DNA of 62,471 nt, taken from positions 17,501-79,971 of the forward strand of contig JAHBMJ010004484.1 in the NCBI GenBank assembly GCA_018398765.1, given 5' to 3'. Positions 1-11,208 of the stretch are shown piece by piece. The notes below the pieces were generated by a model, which saw only the letters and a list, made by a program, of their open reading frames with translations, was not told the DNA's origin and made no database searches. Numbering within the stretch: position 1 is the stretch's first letter; every line of letters starts with the position of its first letter. The position numbers and the translations under genes are program-made. The DNA is from Chromera velia (taxonomy: Eukaryota; Sar; Chromeraceae).

Positions 1-9
1 ATCGCCCTG

Positions 10-813
10 TTGCCTCTCCGTCCCTTCCCCTCGAGGTCTTCGTCTTCAGCCCTTGAGTCTGCTCCGCAGTCTCTGAATCAGACAGCGGAGAAGGGGCGAG
101 GGAGGGAGGGTAAAAAGACAGAAGACACGAACAGAGCAGAGTTGCAGACAGACGTGAGCCGAGATTTGAAGCTGCTCAGTGGCTTGAGCAGGAGACACAC
201 AACTTCTGAATTGCCATTCGAGTCGCACCTCGAAAGTTCAGCCGAAAGCCCTTCCATGAACCCCTCTCTTCGGACTCTCCCGGACAGGCGGCACCTCTCG
301 GCCCCTCTTTTGAAGAGACGCCGGGTCTCTGCCTGTATGGCTCTGCCTTCTTTCTCTTTCCCTTCGACTCGGGAGGGTGCACCTGTGTCTGCGGGCATTT
401 CAAGGAGATGTGAAGGCAGTGTGCACCCAGAAAGTTCAGGACAGAAAAGCCTTCGGCAGGCCGAGGGGCGGAATGTCACCCCCTCCTCTCTGGTCCGAAA
501 AGAAAGTAGACTGTGCAACGAAAGAAGAGGAGCGTCCCTGGCAAGTGACATGGAGACGGGGCAAAACCGGCAGTCCACAAGGTCGCATTCATGCACTCCC
601 GTGCCTCTGCATAGGGGCTGGAGAGTCGTTGGAGACGAGCGGAAAGACCAGACGCTTCAGTCTCAGCCTGGATCGGAGTTCAGAAGAAGTTTTGACGATT
701 CAGTGGCGGGGCCAGAGAGGGTCCAGGGAAGCACCGGAAGACTGCAGATGCGGAGCACAAGTGCTCCTTGTCAGTCATTGCAAGTCTGCGGCCAGGTAAA
801 GAGGCTGTTCTAA
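10..813 (+). CDS. Low-complexity ORF, possible 3' exon of a gene off the left edge
   Basis: The frame is open from the left edge to a TAA at 811-813. It is rich in Ser, Arg, Glu and Gln with no recognisable domain. Base composition resembles the coding exons elsewhere in the window and drops sharply to AT-rich DNA right after the stop, which is why it is listed. The first in-frame ATG lies near 256, but an acceptor upstream of the window is as likely as a true start. An antisense frame over part of the same stretch is also open, so coding status is uncertain. No function is proposed. Confidence 0.3.
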   Translation: MPLRPFPSRSSSSALESAPQSLNQTAEKGRGREGKKTEDTNRAELQTDVSRDLKLLSGLSRRHTTSELPFESHLESSAESPSMNPSLRTLPDRRHLSAPLLKRRRVSACMALPSFSFPSTREGAPVSAGISRRCEGSVHPESSGQKSLRQAEGRNVTPSSLVRKESRLCNERRGASLASDMETGQNRQSTRSHSCTPVPLHRGWRVVGDERKDQTLQSQPGSEFRRSFDDSVAGPERVQGSTGRLQMRSTSAPCQSLQVCGQVKRLF

Positions 814-1229
814 ATCGGATTGAACCCAGCTGACACATACCACTGTCAAAGAATTTTCAGGTTCTCTGTAGTTCTACTGGCATTGATTATATGTTTGATT
901 GATTAATTCATTGATTGGTGTCAAACCTGGTATAGGTAGAGCTTCAAAATCCAAGGCAGTAAACCTGATATATGTAGGGTGCTATATGTACAGTGCTCTA
1001 CGACTAGCTCTGGCTAGAATACACGCAACCATGTGATTCAAATCTTTCTAGGAATCTTTTGGTTTTTACAACAATTCTCTGTGCTATACAACTATTTGGG
1101 ATGCTGGAATAGACATATTAAACGCCCAACTAGACGCCCGATAACGCCATGTTTAAAGTAACGTTTTAAACCACTCAAAATTGCGGCTTAATAATAATTA
1201 GTTTCTTCAAAATTTACTATAAAATTTGT
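814..1229. other. AT-rich intergenic stretch, nothing recognised
   Basis: AT-rich sequence with many stops in all frames. No gene, RNA or clear repeat was seen. Confidence 0.6.
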
Positions 1230-1364
1230 TGGTCTCAGGTCAGAATATGCGTAAAACTGTGTTTTAAATGAACTGAAATTAACTTCCCAGTTTTTTAAAC
1301 AATTACTAGTCTAGTTACTCGTACTACTAGTGGTACTAACGCCAGGAATAATGTTATGTGAAAA

Positions 1365-2045
1365 ACGTGGTATTGTGGGTATTCTGGCCCGAGCGTCGAC
1401 AATTTTTAAAGAAACCAACAGGTTTAAAATGTAGTGTTATGTGTGTTCTAGCCTAAGCATTAATAACTTTTGAAGAAAACAATAGGTTCAAAATGCATCA
1501 TTGTATGTATTCTAGCCTGAGCATCGATAATTTTTGAACAAAATAACAGGTTTAAAACGCGGCGTTATGTATATTCTGGCCCGGGCACCGATAATTTTTA
1601 AAGAAACTAACAGGTTCAAAATACGGCGTTACACGTATTCTGGCCCGAGCACCGACAATTTTCAAAGAAACTAACAGGTTTAAAACGCGGCGTTATGCAT
1701 ATTTTAGCCCGAGTATAATAATTTTTGAAGAAACTAACAGGTTCAAAATACGGTGTTGCACGTATTTTGGCGGCAAATTTGGCCCGAGTAGCAATAATTT
1801 TTGAAGAAACTAACAGGTTCAAAATAAGGCGTTGCGCGTATTTTAGCCCGAGCACCGGTTCAAAACGCAGTGTTGTATGTATTCTAGCCTGAGTATCAAC
1901 AATTTTTTAATAAAATAACGGGTTTAAAACGCGGCGTTGTGCGTGTTTTGGCCCGAGCATCGATAATTTGTGAAGAAACTAACAGGTTTAAAATGTGGTG
2001 TCATACGTATTCTGGCCCGAGCACCAACATACAGAGGCATGCAAG
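1365..2045. repeat. Degenerate ~62-bp tandem satellite
   Basis: About nine to ten diverged copies of a unit of roughly 60-65 bp. Each copy carries AACAGGTTcAAAAt, then a C/G-containing GGCGTTrygyrTAT block, then GGCCCGAGCAyCGAyAATTTTT. The phrase AACAGGTTYAAAA recurs near 1420, 1545, 1610, 1672, 1735, 1813 and 1979. Older-looking copies continue upstream to about 1230. No protein-coding capacity is supported. Confidence 0.75.
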
Positions 2046-2126
2046 AGGGGGATGTTACGTGAACGTGGTCTAGGCAGTATAAGAGTCTGTCAATCGGAAT
2101 GACCGTTGTTGTTCCTCTTTTTGCAT

Positions 2127-2558
2127 GCCAGGGCCGAGTGGGATGCTTTTTTCCCCTCCTTCTACATAGGAGACCGGCGCTTTTCTGCAAAAAACTCGTT
2201 CTCATAATTAGTAAGGAGTTAGAAGCTGAAACTTTGTGGAAAAAGACGTTGTAACAATAGAAAAAGAACTATGAAACAGATTTTTTATATCATTTCTAGA
2301 AACATAGGCTACCATACAAATTTTATGAGTTTTATACTGTTTTTCTTACTATTAAAAACCGTTAAAATCAAATAATTTGTATGGCAGCCTATGTTTCTAG
2401 AAATGATATAAAAAATCTGTTCCATAGTTCTTTTACTCTCGTTACAACGTCTTTTTACACAAAGTTTCAGCTTCTAACTCCTTACTAATTATGAGAACGA
2501 GTTTTTTGCGGAAATGCGCCGCTTTGGGGGGGCAAAAAGCACCCTACTAACCACCGGC
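2127..2558. mobile_element. Foldback/MITE-like element nested in the left LTR-like repeat
   Basis: Two long inverted arms (about 2127-2330 and 2366-2558) flank a short AT-rich loop. The best-matching section reads from CTCGTTCTCATAATTAG on the left to its reverse complement near 2480-2505. The outer ends are inverted too (GGGATGCTTTTT against AAAAAGCACCC). The matching direct repeat at 4548-4838 lacks this block, so it inserted after the host element. No ORF. Confidence 0.75.
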
Positions 2559-4547
2559 ATACGTTTGGTGTCTTGTTATCAGACTGATCTTATACGCTGA
2601 TGCAACAGAAACGTGAATGCTGATTTGTATGGCTAAACGCCATACAACACCGCACGCGCTCATTTTAATTATGGCCCCGGAAAGACGCACACGCGGGTCA
2701 GCTCAATCATGGTCGATGCAATTTATCATGCAAAGAGGCGGGGCGCTCGTTCACACTCGCACCACAATCTACACACACGCTACACATGCCTCCTGCCCAG
2801 AACGATCGTCCCTGATCGTTTCATTCTGTCAACGGCTTTCATTCACTCTCGAGCGCACTTCGTTTATGCTTACTCTGAAAGTTACTCATACGTAAATGAA
2901 CTCGCACCAAAGAGAACGGACAAGAATAAACGTACATCGATCCTCGCATCGAAGAAACAAAAAGTCATCCATCTATGCATAAAGGTAAAAATCTTTCCAC
3001 AATCATGTCATTCATACGCACACACCTCGTTTGGCACAATTAACATGAAAGCTGTCACAGTGGCCGGCTGTGAGCAGAGTTGTGATCATACTTGACCTGC
3101 ACGTGCTTATTCACCTGGTGCATGCGCATGACTTCTGGTGGCAACCATACCAGTCTCTATAGGGTTAGACACGCCAACCCTGTAGCCTCCCTCTCTCCTC
3201 TTCCTGGCAATGTATCTGTGCACGCTCGTTACACTTTCAACATGAACGACTGGTACAACCAATCGTCCACACTTTGAATGCCGCTGCACAAAAACACTGC
3301 GAGCTGGTTCTGCTGTCTTGTTAGGCCTTTGGTCCCATCTCTTATGTACAAACAATCATATTTACAGACAAACTGTGCATCTCCATGAGCGCTACTGTCT
3401 TGCTCCTTCCTTTTCCGTCACAAGTCGACATCCAGAGCCCCCTGCTTCTCTGAACGTACCAGGCTTTCGTGGCTTGGCTTGTAGAGATTAGCCTGGATGA
3501 TCCCACCACCATTAGGAAAGCATTTCGTCTCCTTTCAGATGGAGTTGATGGCGGCACTCCTTCTTGTATGCCTTCCACTCTGCTGGTCCCATCAACGACA
3601 CTCTCTAAGACTTCTCTTCCGACACCCTTGCTTTTCTTCCCACCACGTCTATGAAAGCAAAGTACCACTTCTTGCGTCGCGTCTTGGTCAACTCGTTCAA
3701 CTCCTCATCTGCTTGGGCTCTCCCTGACAGTCACTGTGTCAAGAGCGCAGACACGTTGACTGCTACTGATTGCTTCGTCTTCTCAACGTGAGAGAGCGAT
3801 ATTCTCTCTCGGAATACCGTCTCCACCTCCTCCATCTCTTCTTCTGTCATCAGCTCTTACTTTCTGCTTGGACTACTGGGAGGTATACTGCTCTTTGCAG
3901 CAATCTGCTGGATATGGGGAGTGGGGATCTTGCATGGGCTCTCCATGTCTTTCGTATCTCTCTATGCTTCCTCTCACACAATTTTCTGGGCAACACAACT
4001 TTCTCTCTTCAATGGCGAAGCTGCAAAGACAGCTCTACTCGTTGATAGTATATTACTCCCTGCCTCGAAGCTTCAGAATCTGGCAGTGCCTGCTTCTGCT
4101 GCTTCATCACTACCCGATAGTTCTTTTCGAATTTGATGTCGGACCACGCCCGGTGAGAGAGACGACAAGCTCGCCTGCATTTCTTCTTCTTGTTCCCTGC
4201 AGGTGAAGTTGCAGACTCTACCTACGTGGCGATCTCTCTCTACTCGGTGGGCCTGTTGTAATGAAAGGTGCGTGCAAGTCGGCACACCTCTACGATCACT
4301 GCCTCGAAGTCCGCACAACTCTTTTTGAATGCTTGATGACGGAGACGCTCTATCTTTCCCCCAAGCGCAAACACTTCTGCGGCTCTATCAAAGAATGTTC
4401 TCATCTCTCTCTACTTAGTTCTACTGCCTGTGTCACAGGGCTCTCTACCGATCTGTGGCTCCTGACTGGTCGCGAACAACTGCATAACAAGACTGCGTGC
4501 TGATGCTCCGACAAGCATACGTCATGGGCTCACTCGACTGAACGTGA

Positions 4548-4838
4548 TGTAAACGTGGTCTAGGCAGTATAAGAGTCTGTCAGTCGGAATGACCGTTGTT
4601 ATAATTCCTCTTTTCGGTGTCTTACTATCAGACTGATCTTATGCGCTGATGCAACAGAAACGTGACTGCTGATTCGTATGGTTAAACGCCATACAACACT
4701 GTGCACGCTTACTTCAATCACGGCCTCCGAAAGATGCACACGCGGGTTGGCTCAATCATGGTCGATGCAATTTATTATGTAATTATGCAAAAAGGCGGGG
4801 CACTTATACTACAAGTTTGAACCTACACACATGCTACA
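4548..4838. repeat. Right LTR-like repeat, uninterrupted copy
   Basis: Intact partner of 2053-2784. It contains the CAGACTGATCTTAT and GCTCAATCATGGTCGATGCA blocks also seen near 2581 and 2702. It defines the boundaries of the foldback insertion in the left copy. Confidence 0.65.
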
Positions 4839-4877
4839 GGGGGGGTTAGTGCACGCACAAGAAGGCATGATGAGGCA

Positions 4878-5366
4878 ATGTTAGCACTGAAAGCGTTGCT
4901 AAAAGAGGCAGGATTTTGGGTCACTCTCGATGCAGTGATCCGAAGGAGGGGGGAGGGGAGGAGAGGGTTGCCAGAGTTAGAAGGGGATCTGGGGATTCGT
5001 TCGCTGTTCAACTCTCAGCGCAACGTAGTCCTTAATGTTCGGCTGGCTGACTGTGATCAGCAGAACTATCTCCGGCTGAGCGTTGCAGAGATTTTTTCTG
5101 TATATGAAAAGCAGAAGAATGTGTTGTACTGGGGAGCATGCATAGAGGCCTGCATGGATTTTGTACCGTTTGACAATGTGGCCTCCACCGATGGGGTACT
5201 TGCTCCGGCGGTAATGGCTATCTTGAGAGTGGCAGTCCATGAAATCTGCCAGAGAACGGGGATGTCAGCAACGAGAGTGAAAGGTACAGTCAAAGTTCAT
5301 ATGCAAAGAGCAATCCTGCGAGTATCTGTCTACTGTATGCGGGGGGAGCGGCGACCTGGCAGATAG
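4878..5366 (+). CDS. Hypothetical 162-aa ORF
   Basis: Begins at ATG 4878, about 40 bases after the right LTR-like repeat, and stops at 5366. It has mixed composition with two Cys-containing hydrophobic patches (around 'YWGACIEACMDF' and 'LAPAVMAILRVAVHEIC'). No family is recognised. It could be a small gene, an exon, or a remnant carried by a neighbouring element. Antisense frames are also open here, so support is weak. Confidence 0.3.
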   Translation: MLALKALLKEAGFWVTLDAVIRRRGEGRRGLPELEGDLGIRSLFNSQRNVVLNVRLADCDQQNYLRLSVAEIFSVYEKQKNVLYWGACIEACMDFVPFDNVASTDGVLAPAVMAILRVAVHEICQRTGMSATRVKGTVKVHMQRAILRVSVYCMRGERRPGR

Positions 5367-5550
5367 GCAGTGGAGGGGTGTTTCTAGGTGTTTCAGTTTA
5401 GCAGGATCGATTGCAGCAATGCAGGCCCCTAGAGACGATGGTGACTGGGTTTAGGCCCCTAGGCAGGCCTAGCATTTGCATCTATACCACGTTCGGCTGA
5501 AATTTGCACAGCTCACTTGATTCGAATTAATTTCAGACAAAAAAAAAAGA

Positions 5551-5818
5551 GTTTTGAAATGTATGCTGGGGGCCCCCGACATGTTGAGGAAGGAGCCCTG
5601 GCACTCTACTTGCATGCCTGACAACTTTCCGGGGCCCGATTCAATTTGTTTGAAATTCAGATTCACATCTGACGAAATTCAGTCTGTCAGATCTAAATCT
5701 GAATTTCGAATAAATATAAACAAATTGAATCGGGCTCCGGAAAGTCATTGGGCGTGGAAGTGGAGTGCCGGGGCCCCTTCCCTAACATGTTGGGGGCCCC
5801 CAGCATACATCTGAAAAC
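5551..5818. mobile_element. 268-bp palindromic foldback/MITE-like element
   Basis: Arms of about 130 bp are near-perfect inverted repeats. GTATGCTGGGGGCCCCC near 5561 pairs with GGGGGCCCCCAGCATAC near 5791, and the central arms pair across about 5685. A/T homopolymers lie on both flanks. No coding capacity. The whole unit would form a long hairpin in RNA or single-stranded DNA. Confidence 0.75.
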
Positions 5819-6454
5819 TTTTTTTTTTCAAAAAAATAAATCCCGAATCGCATCCTGTGACGAAATTGCAAAATTCAAGTGTACGCGGTATGTATAACAA
5901 AAACGATCATACAGTAAAATATAGTGTTAAAAAAAAAAAAAAAATGAAGAAACTAACATATTTAACCGTGACATTAGCGCGCACTTTTTATTTGACGTTT
6001 TTCGTGCCACGTGCAGTATGTTGGTCGGTCCCACGGCCTGCATGGAATGCAAGGCGTCGCGGTTTCCGAAAACTTGCACGCGAGCCAGACTGATTCCTTC
6101 CACCTGATTTTCCTTTGTGAATTCATTGAGTCGATCATGCAATTGATCAGCAAGAGGTCATTGGCCCTCCGACGAAATCTCCGGTGGTCGAAAATTAAGT
6201 GCTGCGAAGAGACCTGTATTCTGATCTACTGTGATCAGCTCGGAACGGCATCTGTCGCTACTCCGAATAATCTTGAGGAGGAACGCCTTCTGCAAGAAGC
6301 TGTGCCTCTCTTATCCCCAACAACGCATATCTTTCTTTTCAGAACGGTCACCTAACTCCGACAAGGGGAAGGGTCCACACTGCTGCGTTCCTTATAACAT
6401 CTCCAATCGCTGCGAGAAAATCGTTATTTGTTGTCTCGAAAGAAAGCGCTCATC
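5819..6454. other. Intergenic stretch upstream of the leader-bearing gene
   Basis: Contains a 15-A run near 5930 and moderately AT-rich sequence. One 114-codon frame (6011-6355) is open but shows no recognisable domain, so it was not called. Confidence 0.5.
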
Positions 6455-7354
6455 ATGAAGTCTTTTTTCCTTCCGATCGCCTGTGCCGTCTCCCCTTTCC
6501 TGTCCACGGCTTCAGGCTTTCTTTTCCCTTCTCCTCACGCCACCGCCTCTCGCGGCCTCCCAGAAGTCGCACACTCTCGCCTGGACGTCTACGTCTTCTC
6601 TCCCCCCGCACCTGCACCCTGGAAGGTGTGGGTCGATGCCCTTCGTGAGTACAAGCCTTCCTTCTTGACAGAGGAGAGGGCACAGCACGAAAGATTGATT
6701 GATGCCTACAGACTGAGAATCGAGGACGATGCAGACCACGACCTGCCGCGTGGGATTGCGGCACGTCTCCTGCACCTGCAGCAGGATGGAGAGATTCCCA
6801 ACGTGTCCGCTTCTGTTTTGGACTTTTTGGTCTTCTGCAGACTCGCTCAAAAAAAGCACATGATCCCTGAAGGCTGGAATTGGGGAGAGTTCCTCAAGAC
6901 AGCGGAGGATTTGGTGATTTATTCGTTCGACAAGGGGGATGCGAAGGAGAAATGGGGGTCGGAGAGTTTCTTTGCGATGGGGTCGCTCCGGAGCATGGCC
7001 ACTGAGGTGTATGGCCGTGCGTTTGGGGATAACTCCAAGGCGGAGGAGGGGGATATGCTGGGTGAGGAGTGGGAGTGGCAGAGTGCCCTCTTTTCTGAGG
7101 GCGTCCGTTGGGATCAAATTGAAAATTTGGGGGATCCCCCGAGAACCTGTGCTCGGTTGGACTCTGAATCTGAAAATGATGCTGCTGATGATGAAGAGGA
7201 AGTGAAAATGATTGAGTTGGATGAGGACTTGTTTGAGAATGTGGGGGGGTACGATGCATGGAATAGGCTGGCGAGGAGGGTGATGGAGAATGATGAGTCT
7301 GTGCTTGAGAACAATAGGGATTTTGTCGGGTTGCATGAGGAGTTCGTCTTCTGA
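6455..7354 (+). CDS. Hypothetical protein with signal/plastid-type leader
   Basis: Single-exon frame of 299 aa. The start chosen is ATG 6455; the open frame upstream contains only non-ATG starts. Residues 1-20 are hydrophobic and end in a small-residue site followed by Phe ('STASGFLFPSP'). This matches the cleavage-then-Phe pattern of bipartite plastid leaders in algae with red-derived complex plastids. The following 20 residues are Ser/Ala/Pro/His rich, as transit peptides often are. The mature part is acidic and helical, with a Glu/Asp-rich stretch near the C-terminus. No enzyme domain is recognised. Plastid targeting is inference from the leader alone; plain secretion is the alternative. 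Confidence 0.6.
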   Translation: MKSFFLPIACAVSPFLSTASGFLFPSPHATASRGLPEVAHSRLDVYVFSPPAPAPWKVWVDALREYKPSFLTEERAQHERLIDAYRLRIEDDADHDLPRGIAARLLHLQQDGEIPNVSASVLDFLVFCRLAQKKHMIPEGWNWGEFLKTAEDLVIYSFDKGDAKEKWGSESFFAMGSLRSMATEVYGRAFGDNSKAEEGDMLGEEWEWQSALFSEGVRWDQIENLGDPPRTCARLDSESENDAADDEEEVKMIELDEDLFENVGGYDAWNRLARRVMENDESVLENNRDFVGLHEEFVF

Positions 7355-7781
7355 TCGAGTAGTCGATCCAGAGATGAACGGAGAGGGAGAGAAGGAAAGG
7401 GATTCCTCTAATCCGCCTCGGAAGGGAGGATGGAGGGAGTGAGTGTGTCAGCCTTTGCATGCTGCCTGCGTGTGAATGCGAATGATGCGTCTTCGTCTAT
7501 GGCGAGATTGTTTGATAAAGGAGGAGAAGTCGAGCGAGAACGGCTTGTTTTTTCTTTCCTGCTTGCCTGACTGCCTCTTTGGCTGGCTGGCTGGAAGTGC
7601 TTTTTAGTTCCGTCTCAGATGCGTCAAAACAGAAGAGGAATGGAGAGAGGAAATCAAAGGAGCGAGTAACGAATGCATGGATACAAAAAACCATTGGGAA
7701 AGGGAGACCGAAAGAGAAAAGGAAAAGGACCGAAAATATATGATGGAGGGACGGCCACACACACACACACACACACACACC

Positions 7782-7812
<31 letters not shown>

Positions 7813-8316
7813 GAGACGGACACAGATGGATGTTGCGCGTTGTTGCTGTCTCTGTTTCTTCTTCATTCTCTGTTTCTTCCTCGGGCTGGAGACGAATGAA
7901 CTGCCGAACCGTCGGCTCATACCATTGATTGACAGAGCGCTCGAAAGAAACGGAATGTGATCGAAGGAAAGCGAGAAAGGGCAAGACTGGCCGGAAGAGA
8001 GAGACGCTCAGGCTGTGAAAGAGAAAGAAAAAGGTGAAGAAAAAGAATCCAGAGACCTTGGAAGAGTGATGTCCCTCCCCCCCCTCCATTGCTTTGCTTT
8101 CCTTTGTGTCTGTGAAAGATCCAATTCAGTCATTTGTTTTTTCGTCCATATGTTCGTTGTCAAGGTAGATAATGCAGTGAAGTGCTTGCTTGTTTGCTCT
8201 TTTGTTTTGTCCCTCAATTCCTTTCGAATTTCTTCATCGAGGCGCGAAGAAAGACGGAAAGGAGTAAGAAAAAAAGCACACACACACACACAGAGGGAGA
8301 GGGAGAGAGGGAGAGG

Positions 8317-8357
<41 letters not shown>

Positions 8358-9280
8358 ATCTCACACACAGCCACTCGAATCCTCCAGTAACCCCAAAGAC
8401 AAACACATTCTCTCTCTCTCTCTGTGCCCTCGCGCATCTGTTAGCAAAAAGAGAAGAGAGGGGGGGGTACTGAGTCCATCCCGCATGCCCTCTCGATCCT
8501 CCTCTCTTTACAAGCTCGCGACAAATGCTCCGACCGGTCTTGCCTGCCTTCATGAAGACGGGAAATAGAGGGGGGAGAGCGCGTGTGATTCTCTTTTTTG
8601 GAAGAAGAAGCCCACCTGCCGTTCTGCCTCAAGACTTTCCATTCTCTCTCACACTTCTTTCGAGGCTGCTCTCTCTCTTATTCAACGGATACATGAACGT
8701 GAAAACGAAAAAAGTGAATCAACTGATCGTTGTTGGTTCGAGGGACTCGGGGAGAGCTAGTAGGACAGCTGGTTTGAAAATGTTGTATGATACACATGCA
8801 TGCAGTGTGAAGATGAAGCCGCTGTCTCACTTTGTCTCCATGGGTTTCGCTTAACAGTCTGCTTGCAATCCCTTTTGACTCAAAATCTTAAAGAGCATCG
8901 GACCATCGCATTCAAACAGACCGCCACTGTCGGCACCACAACCAAACAAAATAAATTGTAGATGCCTCGCAAAAATATGATAGAACTTCTTTAAACTTCT
9001 TGACTGTGATTTGATGTGTCAGGACAGTCAGATGATATGGCACTCTGATACATCATACCTGCTGCTATGAGCAGCTTTTATGAGCTTATATATATTTTTA
9101 AACTAATTTATTTTTATAAAAGCAGATTTTATGAGTTTGAATATTTATTTTTTTGGAAAAAAAAAACAATGTTGCAACGTTTTTAGCTGTTTTGTATGTT
9201 TTAATTTATCCAAGTCTTTCCTCTTGTGTGCTTAATTGATTTAAAATCCTTAAAATCCTTAGTGTTTCTAATCATGTTTT
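7355..9280. repeat. Microsatellite-rich intergenic region
   Basis: Contains (CA)n at about 7757-7793 running into (GA)n to 7812, (CA)n at about 8278-8292, (GA)n at about 8297-8354 and (CT)n near 8411. From 8880 the sequence becomes AT-rich. All long frames here are products of dinucleotide repeats. No gene supported. Confidence 0.75.
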
Positions 9281-9660
9281 AGGATAGGATAGGATAGGAT
9301 TAATGTCTGGAGGATTGGCCTCCTGCCCCAATGCCGAGCGCTCTTTAATATGAAGAGACAAATGTGTGCAAAGAAAAACGATAAATGGTTTAGTGGTATG
9401 ATGATTGATTACGGAGCAAGAGGTCGAAGCTTCAATTCCAAGGAAGGTCACTTTCAAGACAGGAATCAGAAAACACCACACAAATCAAGAAAAAGCCACA
9501 GAAATCAGAAAATACCACACAGATCAAGAAAAAGCTGCAAAAAACAGACTCTTTAACAGAGAACACCACACAAATTAAGAAAAAGCCACATAAATCAGAA
9601 AATACCACACAAATCAAGAAAAAGCCACAAAAATCAGAAAATCATAGAAATCAGAGAAAT
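9281..9660. repeat. GGATA pentamer run and ~36-bp minisatellite
   Basis: GGATA is repeated at 9281-9300. From about 9465 a minisatellite follows, whose units contain AATCAAGAAAAAGCCAC and AATCAGAAAATACCACAC, spaced roughly 36-55 bp. The open frames over it are repetitive (ICVVFSD..CGFFL on the minus strand) and are not called as genes. Confidence 0.7.
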
Positions 9661-11208
9661 GAAACCGCTAAAATGAAAAGAGTACCACAGAAATCAGAAA
9701 CCGAATGCAGACCGCGCGATACACAGAAATCGATTTTGGACCACAGAAATGAGATCCGAATTCACACCGCGCTTTCTGATGCGCAGCCAATTCCGCGTGG
9801 CGAGCCTTACCCGATTTTAACCGCGCCTTCCACACAAGTCTGAAAATATCTGATTTTGAGATTTTGCAAATCTGAAAATCTGAATAGCCGAATAGTTGGA
9901 ATCGTCGGATGGAGGGATTGGACAAAAAGTGACCCCCGGGAACTGTCACTCATTGACTTGAACCAAACCAAGCCTTTGCGAGCATCCTTTAAGCGCCTTT
10001 CAATCTGAACTTGACTACGAACCTTGAATTAAACGACCCTTCCAACTTGCATTCACTCATATAATTATCATCTTACTTGATTGACTAGGAGTCTAGATCG
10101 CGCCAACCTTCAAACTTTACTCTACTACGCTAGAGACTTAAAAGAATCTATTCTAATCTCTAATACAGAGAAGAGTAGACCTTCACACTGCAGCTAGACC
10201 TGCTTGGTATATATATTTTTTACAGATTAGTTAATTTCTATTAATCTAGCTATTAATTGTATGTAGCTTTGAGCTAGGCTTTCACTTCTACTTTCACTTA
10301 GTTATATCATGATTCGATCATACACGTTTTCACCTAGGTTTTTATCAATATCGGAAAGTTGAATATCCTTGACAAATTAAATATATACACAATAACAATT
10401 AATTAATTAACATGTAACAAAGACTACAAAGTTTAATATCAACTTCTAGGTTAACTTCAATGAATTTTTCTACTACGTTTTCTATTATTTTTAAAACATT
10501 TTTTATAATGAATAGATATAATACCTCTGATATATTGATTCATCAAAAAAAAAACCTTAAAATTCTTAAAAACTTAGTTTCATTCACTATGCTACATACG
10601 TGACTGTAGTTCATTCACTCACATTCAGTGACATTCACTGCGCACTCATAGATGTTACGATTAAATACGTGCATACGGATCTTTTGAATGATTCTTTTTG
10701 TTGTAAATTCATCAGAAATGCATTGTTTCATCGCTCCCTTGCTTCTTCATCAGAATGTAGAGCCTCTTGTTGTTCTGAATGCTGTTCAAATACCTCGGCT
10801 GGCCCTTCAAGCTCATCATCAGACCGCCGAAAGATGCATACACGGTCCTGCAGGATGAAAGGGCACGCACAGAACTTCGTGAGTGTCACTCGTGACCCAT
10901 CATTGGGCTTCCATGGATTTGCAGAGAGAGACTGGGGAGGAGATCTGACGACACTACAGAGAGGCATGCTCAATTCAATGGTGCACTGGCCGGAGAGAGG
11001 GCGACTTCGTGGGTGACGATTCCGACAGCCTGGCTCGAAGACGTCGAAGTCAAAGGAAGACTTCAGAGGCCTCACACACTACAAAAACGGTGAGACGTGA
11101 TATCACGAGGACGACAGGGCAGGTAGCAGACAAAGCAAAAGACAGCTACGAAGAGAAAAACGACAACTGAATGATCGACGAAAAAGAGGCGTAAGGAGAA
11201 AGGAGAAT
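9661..11208. other. AT-rich to mixed intergenic stretch, nothing firm
   Basis: 9960-10590 is AT-rich with stops in every frame. 10600-11016 has a 138-codon plus-strand frame without a recognisable domain, which was not called. Confidence 0.5.

Larger units (their letters stand above)
2053..4838. mobile_element. LTR-like element with ~290-bp direct terminal repeats
   Basis: A ~290-bp sequence at 4548-4838 recurs at 2053-2784, where it is split by a nested foldback insertion (2127-2558). Both copies start TGT, share the block AACGTGGTCTAGGCAGTATA, and end GCTACA, giving TG...CA termini. A G-run (about five G) lies just outside both ends and could be the target duplication. The ~1.76-kb interior holds only short ORFs. 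The minus strand is purine-rich, with a polypurine run near 2797 next to one repeat, so the element may read leftward. No reverse transcriptase, integrase or protease was recognised, so it is probably non-autonomous or decayed. Confidence 0.6.

Noticed and set aside
2617-4503. Coding genes inside the first LTR-like element
   Set aside because: Frames are short, lie on both strands, and show no gag, protease, RT or integrase motif.
7677-8568. Overlapping long frames on both strands
   Set aside because: They are created by (CA)n, (GA)n and (CT)n tracts, which stay open in several frames and encode only Thr-His, Arg-Glu or Leu-Ser strings.
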